Counted from the stretch's first letter, positions 1 through 15,100 are shown. The stretch is 64,000 nt of DNA from Unio delphinus (GCA_029339505.1 JAQISU010000169.1:4518001-4582000); one strand, 5' to 3'. Made by a program: numbers and translations. Notes: generated by a model from the letters alone, not told the origin.

Positions 1-104
1 CTTGCTTTTGGCCTGGTTAAGGAACCAGCTTAGACAATCGTCTGAACACTCAGGATCCAGCGCTAGACAGGACCACAAGGTATCTACCTGCTCCAAGTCT
101 AATC
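1..104 (-). CDS. USP34: USP34 coding exon 22, cut by the left edge
   Basis: Residues 1128-1162, LDLEQVDTLWSCLALDPECS then DDCLSWFLNQAKSK. Human has LSLEQVDILWHCLVEDSECY and WFLNQVRSK. The acceptor is tacacag. The exon continues left of the window, so its donor and the rest of the gene are not visible. Confidence 0.95.
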
Positions 105-3100
105 CTGTGTATAACACAAATAAATTATCACTTTTGGTTAAAGAAGCCAATTTGTTAAATTATAATTTTTAAGAGCCGATTCCTAGAAAATCTCAGAGAA
201 ACAGATAACTATCTGTACAGCAGTACAAAATAAAAAAAATTGTGAATTTCATTTATTTTCATGGGTATCAATTGCTGTGATTCTTGGAGCAAACAGCATA
301 AACAGCAGCTTGGAGGAATCATTGAAATTGAAATGTTTTTATTAAATTAGTTTTTTAAATATTTATTTCCCAAACTAAAAAATATTTCAGCAGATTCATT
401 ATGAGTTTAGAAAAACAATGCAAATGAGATAAAAGTCTATAATTACATGCAAAAATAGTTGTTTCATGCAAATGGTAACCAGTGCTGCCTCTAAAAATGT
501 ATTTCTGCAAACAATCTAAAAAACTGACAGAAAAAAAATATTTTTAAATGGGCTCCAATAATTTAAGGCATTTATTTCATTTAAATCAGGCACTAGTTTT
601 TGTAAACCTTTAAAAGTTGCAGGCATAATTAAAAATAAGTTTCAGTGCTAAGAAGAGTGGGTAGAAATTTGTATAACCCTGTTGGGGTGACCAATCTTGA
701 AAACTCATATGTTAGTGTCATTTAAGTCGTAATTTGCAATCATAATCTTTCTGTAATAACAAATAAAACAGCCTTCTGGAGAAATATCAGAGTTACGTAA
801 GGAAACAAAATTTTCAAGATAAATTAAAGAAATATTTATTGACTGTTGAAATCATCTATGATATTCTTAAGAAATAAGATTTTCAAATTAGCCGCTGTGA
901 CATCATTTAAATTTTCAATGACGAGAAATGAACACCATTAGAAGATTTTGGGTAAAATCCCAGGCAAATATGACAATTCATTTAGCAGAATAATTACAAG
1001 ATTTTGGTTAAAACCCCATGCTGATATGACAATCTATTAAAGCAGAAATACAAGATTTTGGTCAAAACCCCATGTTGATAATTTTCAATATGTTCAGCAT
1101 GGTAGCCATATCTGAGGTCCAATGGGCAACATTTTCATTCAGAACCACTAGATATCGAAATAAGTCTTCTGGTCCATCTGACTTTCTCTAGCTGTAGCAA
1201 AAACAAAGCTTCAACTTTTACTCCATTTTTATTTAGCACCAACTAGACATCAAAAGTCTTCTGTTGAAAACTCAATGCTGATACGATTTTTCCAATCAGG
1301 ATTAGTAATAAGATTTTCAAGACAAGCTACTTTATTGGCCATATTGTATATCAACTTGGCACCAACTTCATTTCAGAACAACCAGATAATATAAGAAGTC
1401 TTTAGAGAAAATCCCATGATGCTATAACCATACAATCAGATGTAGTGATAACCAGATTTTCAAGATGGATACTGTGGCAGGCATATTGGATGTCAAGGCA
1501 ATACCATTTTTATTTAAAAGATACTAGTCATTACAATAAATCGGATGAAAATCCCATACCAATATAACCTTCTATTCAGCAGCAGCAGCAATAAGATTTT
1601 TAAGATGGCGGAAATGGTGGCCATATTTGGATGTCATATAGACCCAGTTTTCATTTAGGGCCAACCGCTCCGGTGGCCTAGTGGTTAGAGCGTTCACCGT
1701 GGAAGCGGGAGGTTGTGGGTTCGATCCCCGGCCCGAGTCATACCAAAGACTTACAAAAATGGTACTAACAGCTGCCTCGCTTGACGCTCAGCATTAAGAG
1801 GTTAGTGTTAGGACTGGTCGGCCAGGTGTCAGGATAATGTGACTGGGTGGGACATCATGCTCCATGCCTGCGGCATGATGCCTCAGTGCTAGACATCACT
1901 ATAAACTGCCTCACAGCAGACATCGTAGCGATATGACTGAAAAATTGTTAAAGCTACGTTAAAAATCCTAATCAAACAAACAAACAAACAATCATTTAGG
2001 GCCAATAAGACCTCATAAAAATCTTTAGAGTGAAAACCCAATGTTGATATGATCATCAAAATTGTGAAAACAAGGATTTCAAAAACACACAGTGGGAGCC
2101 ATGTTGCATGTCTCAGCAAAGCCACTTTCAATCAAGAATAGTGCTTGAAAGATATTCAAGAAGGCTGCTGTGTGATCATGTTGGATGTGAGATCTGCAAA
2201 ATTTTCATTTAGAACCAACCCGACATCATACAAAATATTTTAGTGAAAGCCTCATGTTGATATCGCCATCCATCCAGAAGGTGTAGTAATAACAAGATTT
2301 TCAAGATGAACACTATGTCAGTCATATTGGCAGCATAAGCAGAACCTTTTTCACGAAGGACCAACATCATAAAAGGTCTGGTGAAAACCCAATATCAATA
2401 CCCCTTTCCATTCAGTTGCAGCAAGAACACAATGAATTCTTCCATGGAAACATTCATCATGGAAACCTGTTTTCTGTTTTTGTTTTCTAACTTGCATATC
2501 ATAAAATGTAATCAAATTATAAAAGAAGTTATCAAAAACTTACGAAAGCTGTCAGGAGAACCCATTGATGTAAATACATAGGTTAGAAAGGACAACCTCA
2601 CTTGAATTTCTTCCTTATGGCTATATCTGCAAAGAAATTAGATAAGGGGAGATAAATATGCCATGCTCAATGCTGTAAAATCCAGATTTACTCATAACTG
2701 ACTTACATGCATATGCATTTACATTAATTATTATTAACACCCAAGCAAACAAATACTTCCTGAGACACAGGTCATTCATGAATAAAAACAAAGATGCTGC
2801 ATGAGTTCCAAAGTAGGAACTACCATTTTTAAAGTGTTTAATGGGGATGAAGATTTGGCTGATGGATGGATGGATTCATATGAATTCAACATATTTTAGA
2901 TTTCTCAGGAATGCAATATATGAGTAAATTGGGGTTTACTCTATAAACCTTTTCTCAAATACAACTACATTATTATACTTTTGAAAAATCAAATCAGAAA
3001 AAAAGTTATTAACTGGATTTTATTTAACTTGCTGGAATAAATTTTCATGAATTTCATGGTTCCTACAAACTGCAAACCACATAAAACAATCCTCCTATGA

Positions 3101-6100
3101 AGAGATGGCCTCTCTTTTTTGTCACAGAAATAGTTAAAAATTAAAATTTCCCTAAAATTACATTTTTTTAACAACCTGGAACACTGAGGGTTGTACCAAC
3201 AAAATATACATGGAGCCAGGGAAGGCATTTTTAATGTAGAATAGTCACCCATGGACACAATTTAGAATTTTGTATTATTTTTCATATGATCTCTGGGTAA
3301 TCTTAGAACCCTGGAATATATTTTTTAAAAAGTGCCTTCCCTGGGTACCAAGATTGTTTGAATGGAATAGCCCTAATACCTCCCAGAAAAAAAACCCTTT
3401 TCTCTTGTGTTTGTTTTAAAAATAAAACATTAAAAGAACAATGTGTTATTTCTTGCAAAGAGGTTGGATTCTTTACTGTGCATGCAGTGTCGCCAGTCTA
3501 ACAGTTGAACACAAAGTATATTATCACATGGTAACAATCATTTAATTGATATATTAATGTATTTACTTTCATTACTTGAAGATGATGATTTCATACAAAA
3601 AAGCACAATAGAATTTGTTGCTAACTTAATTTTCCATGCACTTCATGGATTTATCAAAGAATCCCTGCCCCCTCTAAGTGAAAAGCTTCCTAGACGTAAT
3701 CCATATCAAATAATAAGCTATATGTATCAGAAATCTTTCATATGCAATTACAAAAAAAAAAAAAAGAATACAGCCTTTATTTTAATATCTTCCTAAGGAA
3801 AAGTGAATCTAAGTATGAATTATGTTGAACAGTGCCCCACATCAATGGTACGATATACCATTTTGGAAAATTTACACAAGAGTAATAGCATTCCAAAACA
3901 AATATATAGATTGGTCTGCATTTTTTGCTCCACTATTAACTGAATATCTACCTCCAAGTAAAATGGTCCATTGCACAGAAAAGTATGGGGGAAAAATAAA
4001 TTCAACTAACTGCTCATATAGCATTAGCCAAGTAGCTAAAAACAAATTAATTCTGAATGGATATTGATCTAATTAAATACAAAGAGAAAGTGGTATGTTG
4101 GTGATTCAATTTTTTCAGTATCACACAAATTATTGAGATCATGTTTGCTTTTAACAAAACAAGTGTGCAATCAACTTATAGAGTCAATGGGGCCTAAGCT
4201 TGTGGAAAAATTAACACAGATGTTCTGTGGGATGTGGAAGCAGAAATGTATACCCTAGGAATTCAAAGATGCCTCCATCATCCACATTTACAAGTGCAAA
4301 GACAATTGCCAATCCTGCAACAACCATAGAGGAATTGTACTACACTGCATCACAGACAAGAGCCATGCCAGGGAACTGCTACACAGACTCACAGAGCACC
4401 TTGATCATGGTCTACTGCCAGAATGTCAATGTTGTTTCAGAAAGGAGAGAGACACCATCAACATATCTTTGCTGCAAGGCAGTAACAAGAAAAGTGTCTT
4501 GAACAAATGTCCAGATATATACCACCTTTGTGGACCTGACTAAGGCATTCAATACTGTCAGCCAGAAAGGCCTTTGGAAGATCATGGCCAAATTTAAATG
4601 TCTAGATGTCTTCATTAAAATGGTGAGGCCTTTTCATGACAGCATACTTGCCAGAGTCTAGGACCAGGATAACTATTCTGAACCCTTTGCAGTCAAGAAT
4701 GATGTGAAACAAGGATAGGTCTTAGCCAAAACTCTCTTCAGTCTCTTATTTTCCACAACGTTGATGGATGCTTTCAAGGACAGTGATGTGGGAGTACTCT
4801 CTGATACCGTCTGGATGCTTCAAACCAAATTCAAAGTTCAGGCTGAGAACATTCATGACCTGTTTGCAGATGACTGTCAATGCTGATTGATCTGCTTGGC
4901 ACAGTCAATTAATGCCGATGCAGCAGCCTTTGAGCAGAAAAGACTGGTGTACGCAGCTTAGAAACCTGATAGCAAATCCACAAACAGCAGTTACACATGT
5001 ACATCCATTGCAACAAACTCTTTTGAGCCTGTTGGATCAGACTGATCAGCCATCTCTGGACCCAACCCCAGTGAATCAATTACACTGATGGACAAACATC
5101 ATCATCATCAGAGTACAGTCTTTAGATATATAGTAATCAAAGCCTCAGCCAAAACAGAAAATGATGTATTTTAAAAAATATATGATGTTACATTTGCTAT
5201 ATTGTTCCCAAAAATTTGACAACTGTCATGGCATTTACCAGGAAGGCAGAAAGATACATATAGATATTCATAAACACATGTATTCCTGATTTAAGGTGTA
5301 AATATCTTACAAGGTGTTGGTGGGTCTTTTGTTGGATGTTACTAATTCTGTGTAGTGGACAAGGTCAATGAAGAAATGCGCCATCATGTTCAAATCCTTC
5401 TCTGCCCACCTGAAATTAAAAATAAAAATAATCTCTTGTTTTAAAAAGATAAAATAAATATATTTCATGTCAACTTCAGGTATTGAAAACTATCACTTTT
5501 TTCACCAAAATTATATTAGTTTTTACAACTAGTGATAATATTTACAAAAAAATAATTTGCTGCATGGAATTTAAGGGTTATACAATGGAAAGATGACACT
5601 ATTTGGAATACCTTCAAACTTACTGTCATGTATTATATTCAATAGATGTTGAGCAGATCTTTTATGTATGGGATGCAAACTATTTAAATTTATTACTTTT
5701 TAAAACTGGATTTTAAAATAGCATTACTGACACTACTGCAAAAGGGGATAAGGAGAGACTAACAGTTATCACCTTTTACAATTGGTTACTGGCAATTTTC
5801 AAACCATCAACAGTTATACAAATACTCACTGCAGCCCTGCTCATGAAAGAACATGTATTGCTAAAATTATGTATAAATGCATGTACTCACATAGTCAATG
5901 AATGTGTATCAGCCCCACTTCTGTATTGTTGGAATGAATTGAAAATTTTGGGTAGCAGTCGCAAGGAAACTACAACAGACCTAGGAAAGAATATGAAATA
6001 TTGTGAAATGCAGCGAAACACGAGCAATCATGATAATCCATGAATTTCATGCAAACATTTTTTTTAAAGCTTTGTACTTTTACTACATTTATCCAAAGAA

Positions 6101-9100
6101 GGAACTTACCCAATCTCTTCATGAGGAAATCTGAATTTAATTTGTTAAAAATGAAATTAAACTTTAAATTCCTAATTAATTTTAACTTTTTTCAAAGTCT
6201 CTTTACTCTTGATAATATTATCAAGATGTGGATATACAAACACAAATTTTTGTGCTGAAAATAAAATTTCTTTTTTTTACTTAATCTTTTATTTTTCTGA
6301 AACTACAATGGCACTCCACAGATATTATATACTTCTGACAGTGAAAGATGTAAGCTGGAAGTGTTCACATTTGCAATATACACAGTGGAGAGAATGTTGG
6401 AATACATATACACTACTATGTCTGGATGAAATTTCTTTACATGTTGTAGTTGTGGAAATAGTGTATGATCTAAGCACACAGCTAATAAAAATAACTGCCA
6501 CAATGTACTAAAAATCAGCTTGAATTATCCCAAAATACTCTAGCATTTATTAAAATAGAAAAACAAATTTTGCCAGAGTTGGTAATACCAGCTTCTAAAA
6601 ATAATCCAATTAATGATTTCAAAAAAATATACTTAAGTTTTTAAAAGTTCTTGGATCATTTTTGTACAATTACCTTTGAAGTGCAGGAAGTAAAAATGGC
6701 TGAATGGAACTCATTTTATTTAATAGGTTCATGAAATAAGTCCAAGGTGTACGCTCTGTTTCCCAAATTACACCCAAAAACCATACACCAAAAAGGGAAT
6801 TAAAAGTTCTTTTAATAAAACCCCCGAGACACAATTAATTCTTTTTTCTAAATATCCAGAATAATCAAAAGAAAAACCTATGAATCTCCTTTTCTTTAAA
6901 ATTAAATCCTACGTAAAGTATGAAACCACAGAGTATAACCTCTTTCAAATTTGCTTTCCTCATTTGTGATGCCATCAAAATCATGTGGTCATTACTCTGC
7001 CACGAGATACCTATACATAAAGATAATAACTTTCTTATAACAAAATGATTTGTATATTTTTGACTAAACATTCTTTGAATTGAAACTTCTATCAATATCA
7101 TACACATTTGTAATCTGTGAAAGTAAAAAGTTTTTTGTGTGTTCAACATTTGAAAAAGTTTTTAATGTAGGTGGTGTTTTACAATTCTTGACCTTCTGGA
7201 CCTTAGTACATGTTGGAACAACACCCATACAACTGAGTGTTATTTTACTTCATATCATCTCCCAACAATCAAGCAGTTAAGAAAATAGTAGAATTCTTGT
7301 TTGCAACTGTGACTGTGTGTGGAAACATTCAGTCTTAACATGCAATATGACAGTACCTGTGATGAGCAACATTTTCAATGCATGCTTCAATAAACTTCAT
7401 CCGAATTTTCCTATCTGAAGAAAAACACACCAGACTACATAGGACTTTCTCTGCCTCCATGGCTAAACCCTCTGGCAGCATCATCTGCAAGTATAAATAA
7501 CATTTACATATCATGCAAATTTCATTCTTGCATGGAACATTTCCAAAAGGGCTCAATTAATGGAAAAATATACCCCCAAAATGACTCAAATGAAGTTTCT
7601 CAAGCATCGTCTCCTAGCATTGTGAGATGGATCATCGGATATGTTTCTGGCCAATAATGCTAAAATTCAGACACATTTTGTAACTGTTCTGAAAGTTTCA
7701 TCAAGACTTCAGATAAGACTCTTCTAGAATAAATTAAACCATTTAGTAAATGGCTACAGCAATGTAATATGAATGCTGCTTTCAGAAACAAACCTATTTA
7801 CACAAACAGAAGTTTCTCTTGGAAACAAAAACGAACTGTCTACATAAACAGAAGTCTGTAAAATAGTTTGCCACTGTATTGGTAATAATTGTGATATCTT
7901 CCCATAGTCAGTCTATGCAATAATTATAACAGTAAAAAACAAATGTTCTGAGTACCCCTTATTTGCTGCTCTGATCCATTGTAAAAATTACATGATTAGA
8001 CCTCTGTTCTACTGAATACACCTAACAAACTATACAGAGCAGATATACTGGTGCATTATTCATCAGCAGATCTAACGTATGCACTTTGCACTTGGACCCA
8101 ACTTCTAAGTGAGAATATATGAAAATATAGCGGTCCCAAATACCAGATCATATAAAGGATGTGCATTCCCTAAGATCAGTGGTAAGGTGTTGTAGTTGTT
8201 ATGGTTGTTTTGAAGTTTAATGCCATTTCTCAGTGCAAGATAGGCTATATATGGCAGCAAATATAACTTGTGGAGGAAGAACCCAGGAAAACTCTAGGAA
8301 GAATCACTGACCACAGGAAAATACTTGCAATTATCTCACATACTCATATTGGTTGAGCTTGAGACTCAAATCTATGCAGACAGAGGGTGGTCAGGTGTAA
8401 CTAAACACTTGTAATATCCTAAGTTCACATCCCAGCCCATAAATTGTCCTCATATGATGATATATTTTCTACTGACTGTCATGATCAGAATTCTAAGAAA
8501 AAGGAGATTAAAGGTACATGTTGGTAATTAATTACTTTTGAGTCATGCATAATTCAACTTGAAAATATCAATTCAACATGCTCATACCACATGCTTGCAA
8601 TAAAAACAAATGCCAATAGTTGGAAATATCAATATCAAAACTCACCACTCCATCGTCTTGTACAAGGTCCCAAAGAAGTGTGTTGCCTCTCTGACAAACA
8701 TCATCAAATGTGTAATCTGAACACACGGGCAATACTTGCTCTTTCTGAACTGGACGATGATGCACCACTGCTGAAATGGTTGCAGATACTTTTCTCAACA
8801 AATGGAGCCGAAAGCTCAAATTTGTGTATGAACATATTTCAGGATTAACAAGTGATCAAGTGAAGCAACGTGTGACATAGTTCAAACAAAAAAAGATATA
8901 AAACACAATGAATAAGATAGAAAAATGTCTGCAATTACCAGAAAATGAATGGAGCAAAAGAGTATACTATATGCCTCATTCATGACATAAAGCTGTATCC
9001 AATAAGATGTTAAGACATTTTTTTCTCATACACGGCTGTTAATTCATAGTAACCAAAAAAGGTGAAGAAGATACAGGATCTATTTATAGCTGAAAACTAA

Positions 9101-12100
9101 GGGGTTCCCCAATATTACATTTAAAGAAACATTACATATTTATAGGTAGGGATTGCAAATATTAGGTGGGACTGCTGTGCATTTAGCTCAGATCGTAGTG
9201 CAATGCTATACATATGAGAGTGAACACTACAACTGCCTCTCCTAGCAAAAATGCTGATGATACCTAACCATGACTAAAGTATGCAACAAAGATTTCACTC
9301 ATTGAAACAGGCAGGTAATCAGATTGATGCTTGAAATCCAAATGTTGATGCATTTTAAGTTTTGTTATTATGAAAATCTTGATTTTTAATTCAGAACTCT
9401 CCACTCTATATTTAAACAAATGAACAAACCTGCAAACATCTCTATGCTTTGTCATCCTAGTCCAGGTTAAAACTTCATGTACAACCAATGCAAAATTTTA
9501 TGCTTGTTTAGTGCAGCCAATATTGTATATAAATGCTTATAAATCAAGTCCAACTGCAAACAGCACAGACATTAATCAGATGTCACAGTGTGCTGGCAGA
9601 TCTGGGTTGATGCAGTTTGTTATGAGTAATCAGCAGAACAAACAACATAGACTCTAGTCTGTCAGCTCACTTTGTTGTTTGCAGTTGGACTTGCCATGTA
9701 TACATGCATATAAAAAAATTTAAAAACAGAACTTTACTCACCATGAGGCATGTGGGTATGATACATGGAGGCCAGGTTTGACAAGTGTTGCTGCATCTGG
9801 TGGGCATTGAAATGAGCATGTGCATTGATCTGGGCAAGCTCATCATCACTAAGTAGATCTTCACCATCAAAATCGGCCATGTTCTTCTCCGATTTTGCAC
9901 TCAGGCGAGAACTATGACAGCTACCATCATCTGGACTCCTTATGCCCTCCACATATTCCCTGCATATTATTAACAGCAGATTCATACAAGAGCAAACAAA
10001 ATGTTACAGCTGTAAAATGGCATTTGCACTGCTTTTAAATCACCCAACAAAATCTCCATTATCCTTGCAAAACTTCAGGAGTATATGCTGTTATATAATC
10101 ACTGCAGGTCTTGATGGAAGTGGTATAACATTAAAGCTTTAAACTTATGATTATCTATGGTTGTTGGAAAAAAAAAGAAAGCCAACAGCATTTATTTGGT
10201 ACAATTATATTATGAATCTGATTTCCGAACTAAAAATGCACTAAGGATCTCCAAAGAGTTTTCTGTATGCTGCTATTGCTTGATATCTGCTCTAAGTCTA
10301 TTAGTATATACATCTGCAGAAAGTGTCAACTGCAATTATTAACACAAGTTCTGCACAACACTACATCTCACTAGTGAAGAGTACAATAATGTGCATAACA
10401 CTACATCTCACTTGTTATGTGTTATGATATACATGATATATACATAACACTATAAAGTGCATAAAACTAAACATCGCTTGTGAATGATATTGGAATTATG
10501 TAATACCTGCAACTACTGCACTGCTTTCTGTTTCCTGGATATTAAGTTCCCATTCTCTTTTCTTGGATGCCATGTTCAGTCAAAGCTAAATATTCCCTCC
10601 TCCCCTTGGTAATTAGAGGCCCAAATTGAAGAAAAAAAAATGACCCCAGTCTGACCTCTTGGTCATAGCCAGCATGTAGAATATCTATCTTCCACTTCTG
10701 ACCTGCTCACGACTAAAAGGTATCAGAGTAGGGAGAAAGGAGGAAATCATTGCAACTGTAGCATGCAACTTTACACAATTAAAATTAGTTTTACATTTTC
10801 AAAGCATCATTAGAATGCCTTTTACTATAAGAAAACTGTAGAACTGTTTCCTATTGACTGCTGGTATCTGGACTGGCCACAAGTTTTGCTATCACAATTG
10901 GAGCCAACAAGTAAATGCCTTTGCTCTGGCACACCAAAGAGCAAGGGTAAAAGGACTGGCAGAAGGAAGCTCACCATACATCTTTCAAAGAGGAGTGATT
11001 CAGGAAGGTCCATGATGCACCAACTGCCCTTACTTCATGGATTTTACTTCTCATGGAAAGCAGATACCATTCTATGAAAAGTGAGGACAATCAGCTCAAA
11101 ATCATGGCCACAAAACTATTTGAGGAAACCTAAAGAGGGAGAAAGAGGAAATTCTGGCCCTTCCTTCTCCTTTCAGAGTAAGCCAAACAAAAACCATAAA
11201 GCCCTAACTGTGCAAAGGGAGCCTGTTTTGATCATGCTCAGTACATATATGACTGAGACTGGAAATCTCAGGAGTACAGACTAATGAAGGTGGCTGATTC
11301 TTAGCTAGAAACCTTGTTTGACAAAGAAAAGAAACTGAATCATATTTAACATTTAATAGTCAACAACACTTTTCCACTGACAGGAGAGCAAAAAAAAAAA
11401 CATCTAATGGGTATGGTTCTCAAGAAAGATTGCGGTGGGATTAATTAACAAGATACAGATCCCTGTACCTCACATACCTGATGCAGTCAGCAAGAAGAGG
11501 ACCTGGCCAATTGGTGGAGTGCCTTAAGAACTTGAGAGTGTTAGAAAGGACTACCCTATAACACTTAGTGGTTGATAACAGAACATTCTCTTTCCTCAAC
11601 AAGTCTGCAACTGTAGTTGAAGAGGGATAGCTAGGATTCATGCATTTCCTACTCCAACAGCCATATAAGATTCCCCACCTGGCACTGTAAATGTTAGAAG
11701 TGGATTGTTGCCTTGTTTGGGTGAAGCAGTTAGCAACTTCGCACATAAACTGGTTTTGCCGATCGATCCTTTGAGATGAGCCAAGCATAAAAGTGGAAAA
11801 TCTGAGGATTCTGCCAACAGGTTTAGCAGTATGTTGAACATGTCTCCATGGGAACATAAGGAGCTATCAGGATGAGCCAAGACAATGGGATCATGACTTA
11901 GTGGAGGATCTGGAGCTATTTTGAAGGGAGAAAGCATAAGCCTATAGATGATCACACGTCATACTGAATGTGTCCACTGCCCTGACTCTGTTCTAGTACT
12001 GGAGAGACATAAACAGGAAGTTTGTTGCTCAGTCTCACCAAACAAGTATACTTGTGGCCTCCCTCACAGCCAAGAATTGACTCTGATACCCACTGGTGCA

Positions 12101-15100
12101 GAGACCTTTCCATGTGGACCATACAGCTCTGTCTGAACAGGCTGTCCACCAAGATATTTCTAAACAACCATCATTTCCAACCATAATCGTAATGCATGGA
12201 TCAATTTTATTATATAAACGCTCTGTCATGAGTGACCACTTGCTTAATGCAACTAGTGACTGCTGTCTTGGCAAAATATGCATTTCGATAATGCTATGAA
12301 CGACCACATCACAATTTGCAGGATAAACTATACAGACCTTTATTTAATCCCTGTAAGAATGAATGCTTATAGCATTCTACAAACAAAAATAATTTAAAAA
12401 AAGACCTGGCTACCAATATCTGAAATTTTGTATATAATGTTTTATATTTTCTATTGTAATCTAGAGTAAAGTACATATAGTTTATTCCAGCACTTAGCCT
12501 GGTTACTGGCCTTATCATTGCTACAGCCGATATGTATGAACAACTGTATCACAAAAACAAACATCCATGAACTTTATGTAATTATATGTAACAGTGATAG
12601 GTTGATTAGTAAAGGCTGTACTGATAAAAAACAAATATAAAAAGAACAACAAAATAAATTTTAAAAATTCAGATTCAGGCAAATGTACATGTTACAAATT
12701 AGCATTGTAGTGATGAAATTAAGGTAGCGGTCATATATAATTATCTTTGGAGTTTATCCATATTGCCTGGGGGTGCATAATGTCTTTGTCTATTAAACCA
12801 GAAAGAGAGAATCATTTGCGGGATCGGATAGACAGGTTAAAGGCTTGTGATGTTTGTAGTTTTCCCCGATGTTACAGTGATTACATCTCCATCACCAAAT
12901 TGTCATCTACTCAAGTCATTGTGACCAAGTTACACACTTTCTTACAGAGTTAGTACATATCTTCTTTGAATTAAGCCATTGACTTTTGTCTCTGAGTAAA
13001 TGATTCTGTTTCTGGACGAGACAACTTTCTATTTTTCCCCCATTCATTGTTAGATAAGCTTTACACATAGATTTTTCAAATTTTACAAAGCCAAGTCACA
13101 ACCACCTTTACAGTTGATATTACAACTGAAAACTAATCAGGTTAACACCTAGTACTGAAGTAACAATGGTTGAACTACCAACTAAAATGAGACAAAACTG
13201 GAGAAAATAATTATTGTCACTGAAAGAAGTGAAAAAAAAGAGCAGACTACTCGCAAAATAGCGGTTTAAACTTTGGTAAAACAAATTTAGGGGGTTATAA
13301 GTACATGTGATCTTCAAATGTAAATGTGATTTCATGTTAATCATGTAAGTACATCTTTACTGAAATACAATTTTGTTTTCAGATGATTGCCTAGAATATT
13401 TTAGCAAGAACTATTAATAAAGAAAAGAATATAAGTACAGTGATTGGTTATTTTTCCTTAAATTGTTCTGAAACTGAACACTGGAAACTGGTCTTTTTGT
13501 ACAAACCTACAATGAAAGACCACCTGTCTTGAGAGACCATTTTTTGCTGACAGAAAGGGCAGTACAGGTTTTACTGTATTAATGTGCTCAATTAAGAAAA
13601 ATTATACTGACTCTGCCACTGATCCTAAGAAAGGCAAACAATTACCAGATGCAACATTCTGCTGAAAAAGGTGCAAAAAAACCCTTTAACTTCAAGAAGG
13701 AATGAACACAGAAATACAAGGAATGACAGGACAGCAAAGAAAATCACTGAAACAACACCAAAAAGGGATGTCTGACCAAAACAATGTCAAAGAGAGAAAT
13801 CAAGTTTAATACTGTTGCGTGTCCTGACGCAAATGTACTCAAATGACGGTCCAAAGAAAAAGAGGAAACTGTTGTCTGTTGGCTATGACTAAGGATTCAG
13901 TTATTCAGTCCTCTTCATCCTGGGACATAAAGCTGCAACCATCTTCTGCCATCTAGGTCAATCTTGAGCAATGGCTTGTGCCTTGCCCCCAATAAAGCCC
14001 CATCTCTTCCAGCATAGCCATCATTGTCCTTCACCAAGTTAACTTTGACCATCCACATTTGCACTTACCAGCTGGTGTCCATGTATGGGTTACCTTGGTT
14101 ATCCATTCTTGGGGCATCTGCATAACATGCCCAACCCATTTCATCCTGCACATCTTGATGATGATCTCCTGGGAAATATTACATCCCATCTTTTCATACC
14201 TGTTCAGACTGGAGATCTTGTTTGGACAATAGATGTTGCAGATTTTACAGAGGCAGCTATTGTGAAAAGAATTTACTCTGCTGAATTCAGTTTTCACTAC
14301 TCTCAAACACTCAGAGCCATACAACAGTACCAGCTCTATGCTGCTGTTGTACAGTCTCATCTGGTCCTCAAATGGGAATGGGCATAGTGCCAACAACTCC
14401 TCACCACAAAAACCAAACTGTTACAGAAACTGCAACAACTCCAACTACAGATTCAGAATGGGTTCATATTTCAATTCTGGATCTCCAATTACTGATTGGT
14501 GGGAATATCAAGCTTGGACTGGAGAAGTGTCTTGGAAATGAAAAGCAATGCCAGTGTTGCAGTTAATGAATTACTGCCATTAAACCACATCTTACCTGTC
14601 AATAAAACTATGATGTGCCCAACACAATCTCTCAGAGCATAATGCTATATCTCACTGCATATCACTATATATTTCTGCATAAAGATATTTCTCACTGCAT
14701 AATTACTATATCTCACTAAATAACACTGTATCTCACTGCATATCACTATAATATATCACTGCATATCACTACATTTCACTGCATAATGCTACATCTCACT
14801 GCATAACACTATACATCTCACTGCATAACACTATATATCACTATATCTCACTGCATATCACTATATCTCACTACATAACACTATATATCACTATATCTCA
14901 CTGCATATCACTATATCTCACTGCATAACACTATATGTCACTGCATATCTTTGTATCTCACTGCATAATGCTATATTTTTAATAATCTCACTTGTGAAGG
15001 GTACTATGATCTAAAGGTCATTTCAAAACTTTAACACAAAATCTAAGCATATATGAAAACTCAATCTCTTTGTCATCACTGCCTACAATTACTAATGAAT

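Larger units (their letters stand above)
105..2543. other. USP34 intron 21: 141-bp repeat array plus SINE
   Basis: Positions 105-920 are AT-rich with nothing recognisable. From about 925 to 2430 the intron is a degenerate tandem array interrupted by a tRNA-SINE (separate entries). Confidence 0.7.

Noticed and set aside
1674..1740. tRNA gene on the plus strand
   Set aside because: A and B boxes are present, but there is no complete cloverleaf, and the unit continues into a SINE body and (CAAA)n tail with a 14-bp target duplication. It is a SINE head.
3557..4067. Pairs of short ORFs at 3557-3796 and 3822-4067
   Set aside because: AT-rich chance frames, no splice-site or family support, and USP34 exons 20 and 21 join in phase without them.
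5720..5770. Extra USP34 exon after the acceptor-like CCCCTTTTGCAG (sense strand)
   Set aside because: In the required phase the text (SVSNAILKSSFKK) does not resemble USP34, meets a stop, and has no donor.
11638..11955. Independent 105-codon gene overlapping the 138-codon frame
   Set aside because: Both frames are successive frameshifted pieces of one DIRS-like relic, as the order of recognisable segments shows.
14631..14985. CRISPR-like array
   Set aside because: Units are contiguous and imperfect with no unique spacers, and the DNA is clearly animal nuclear.
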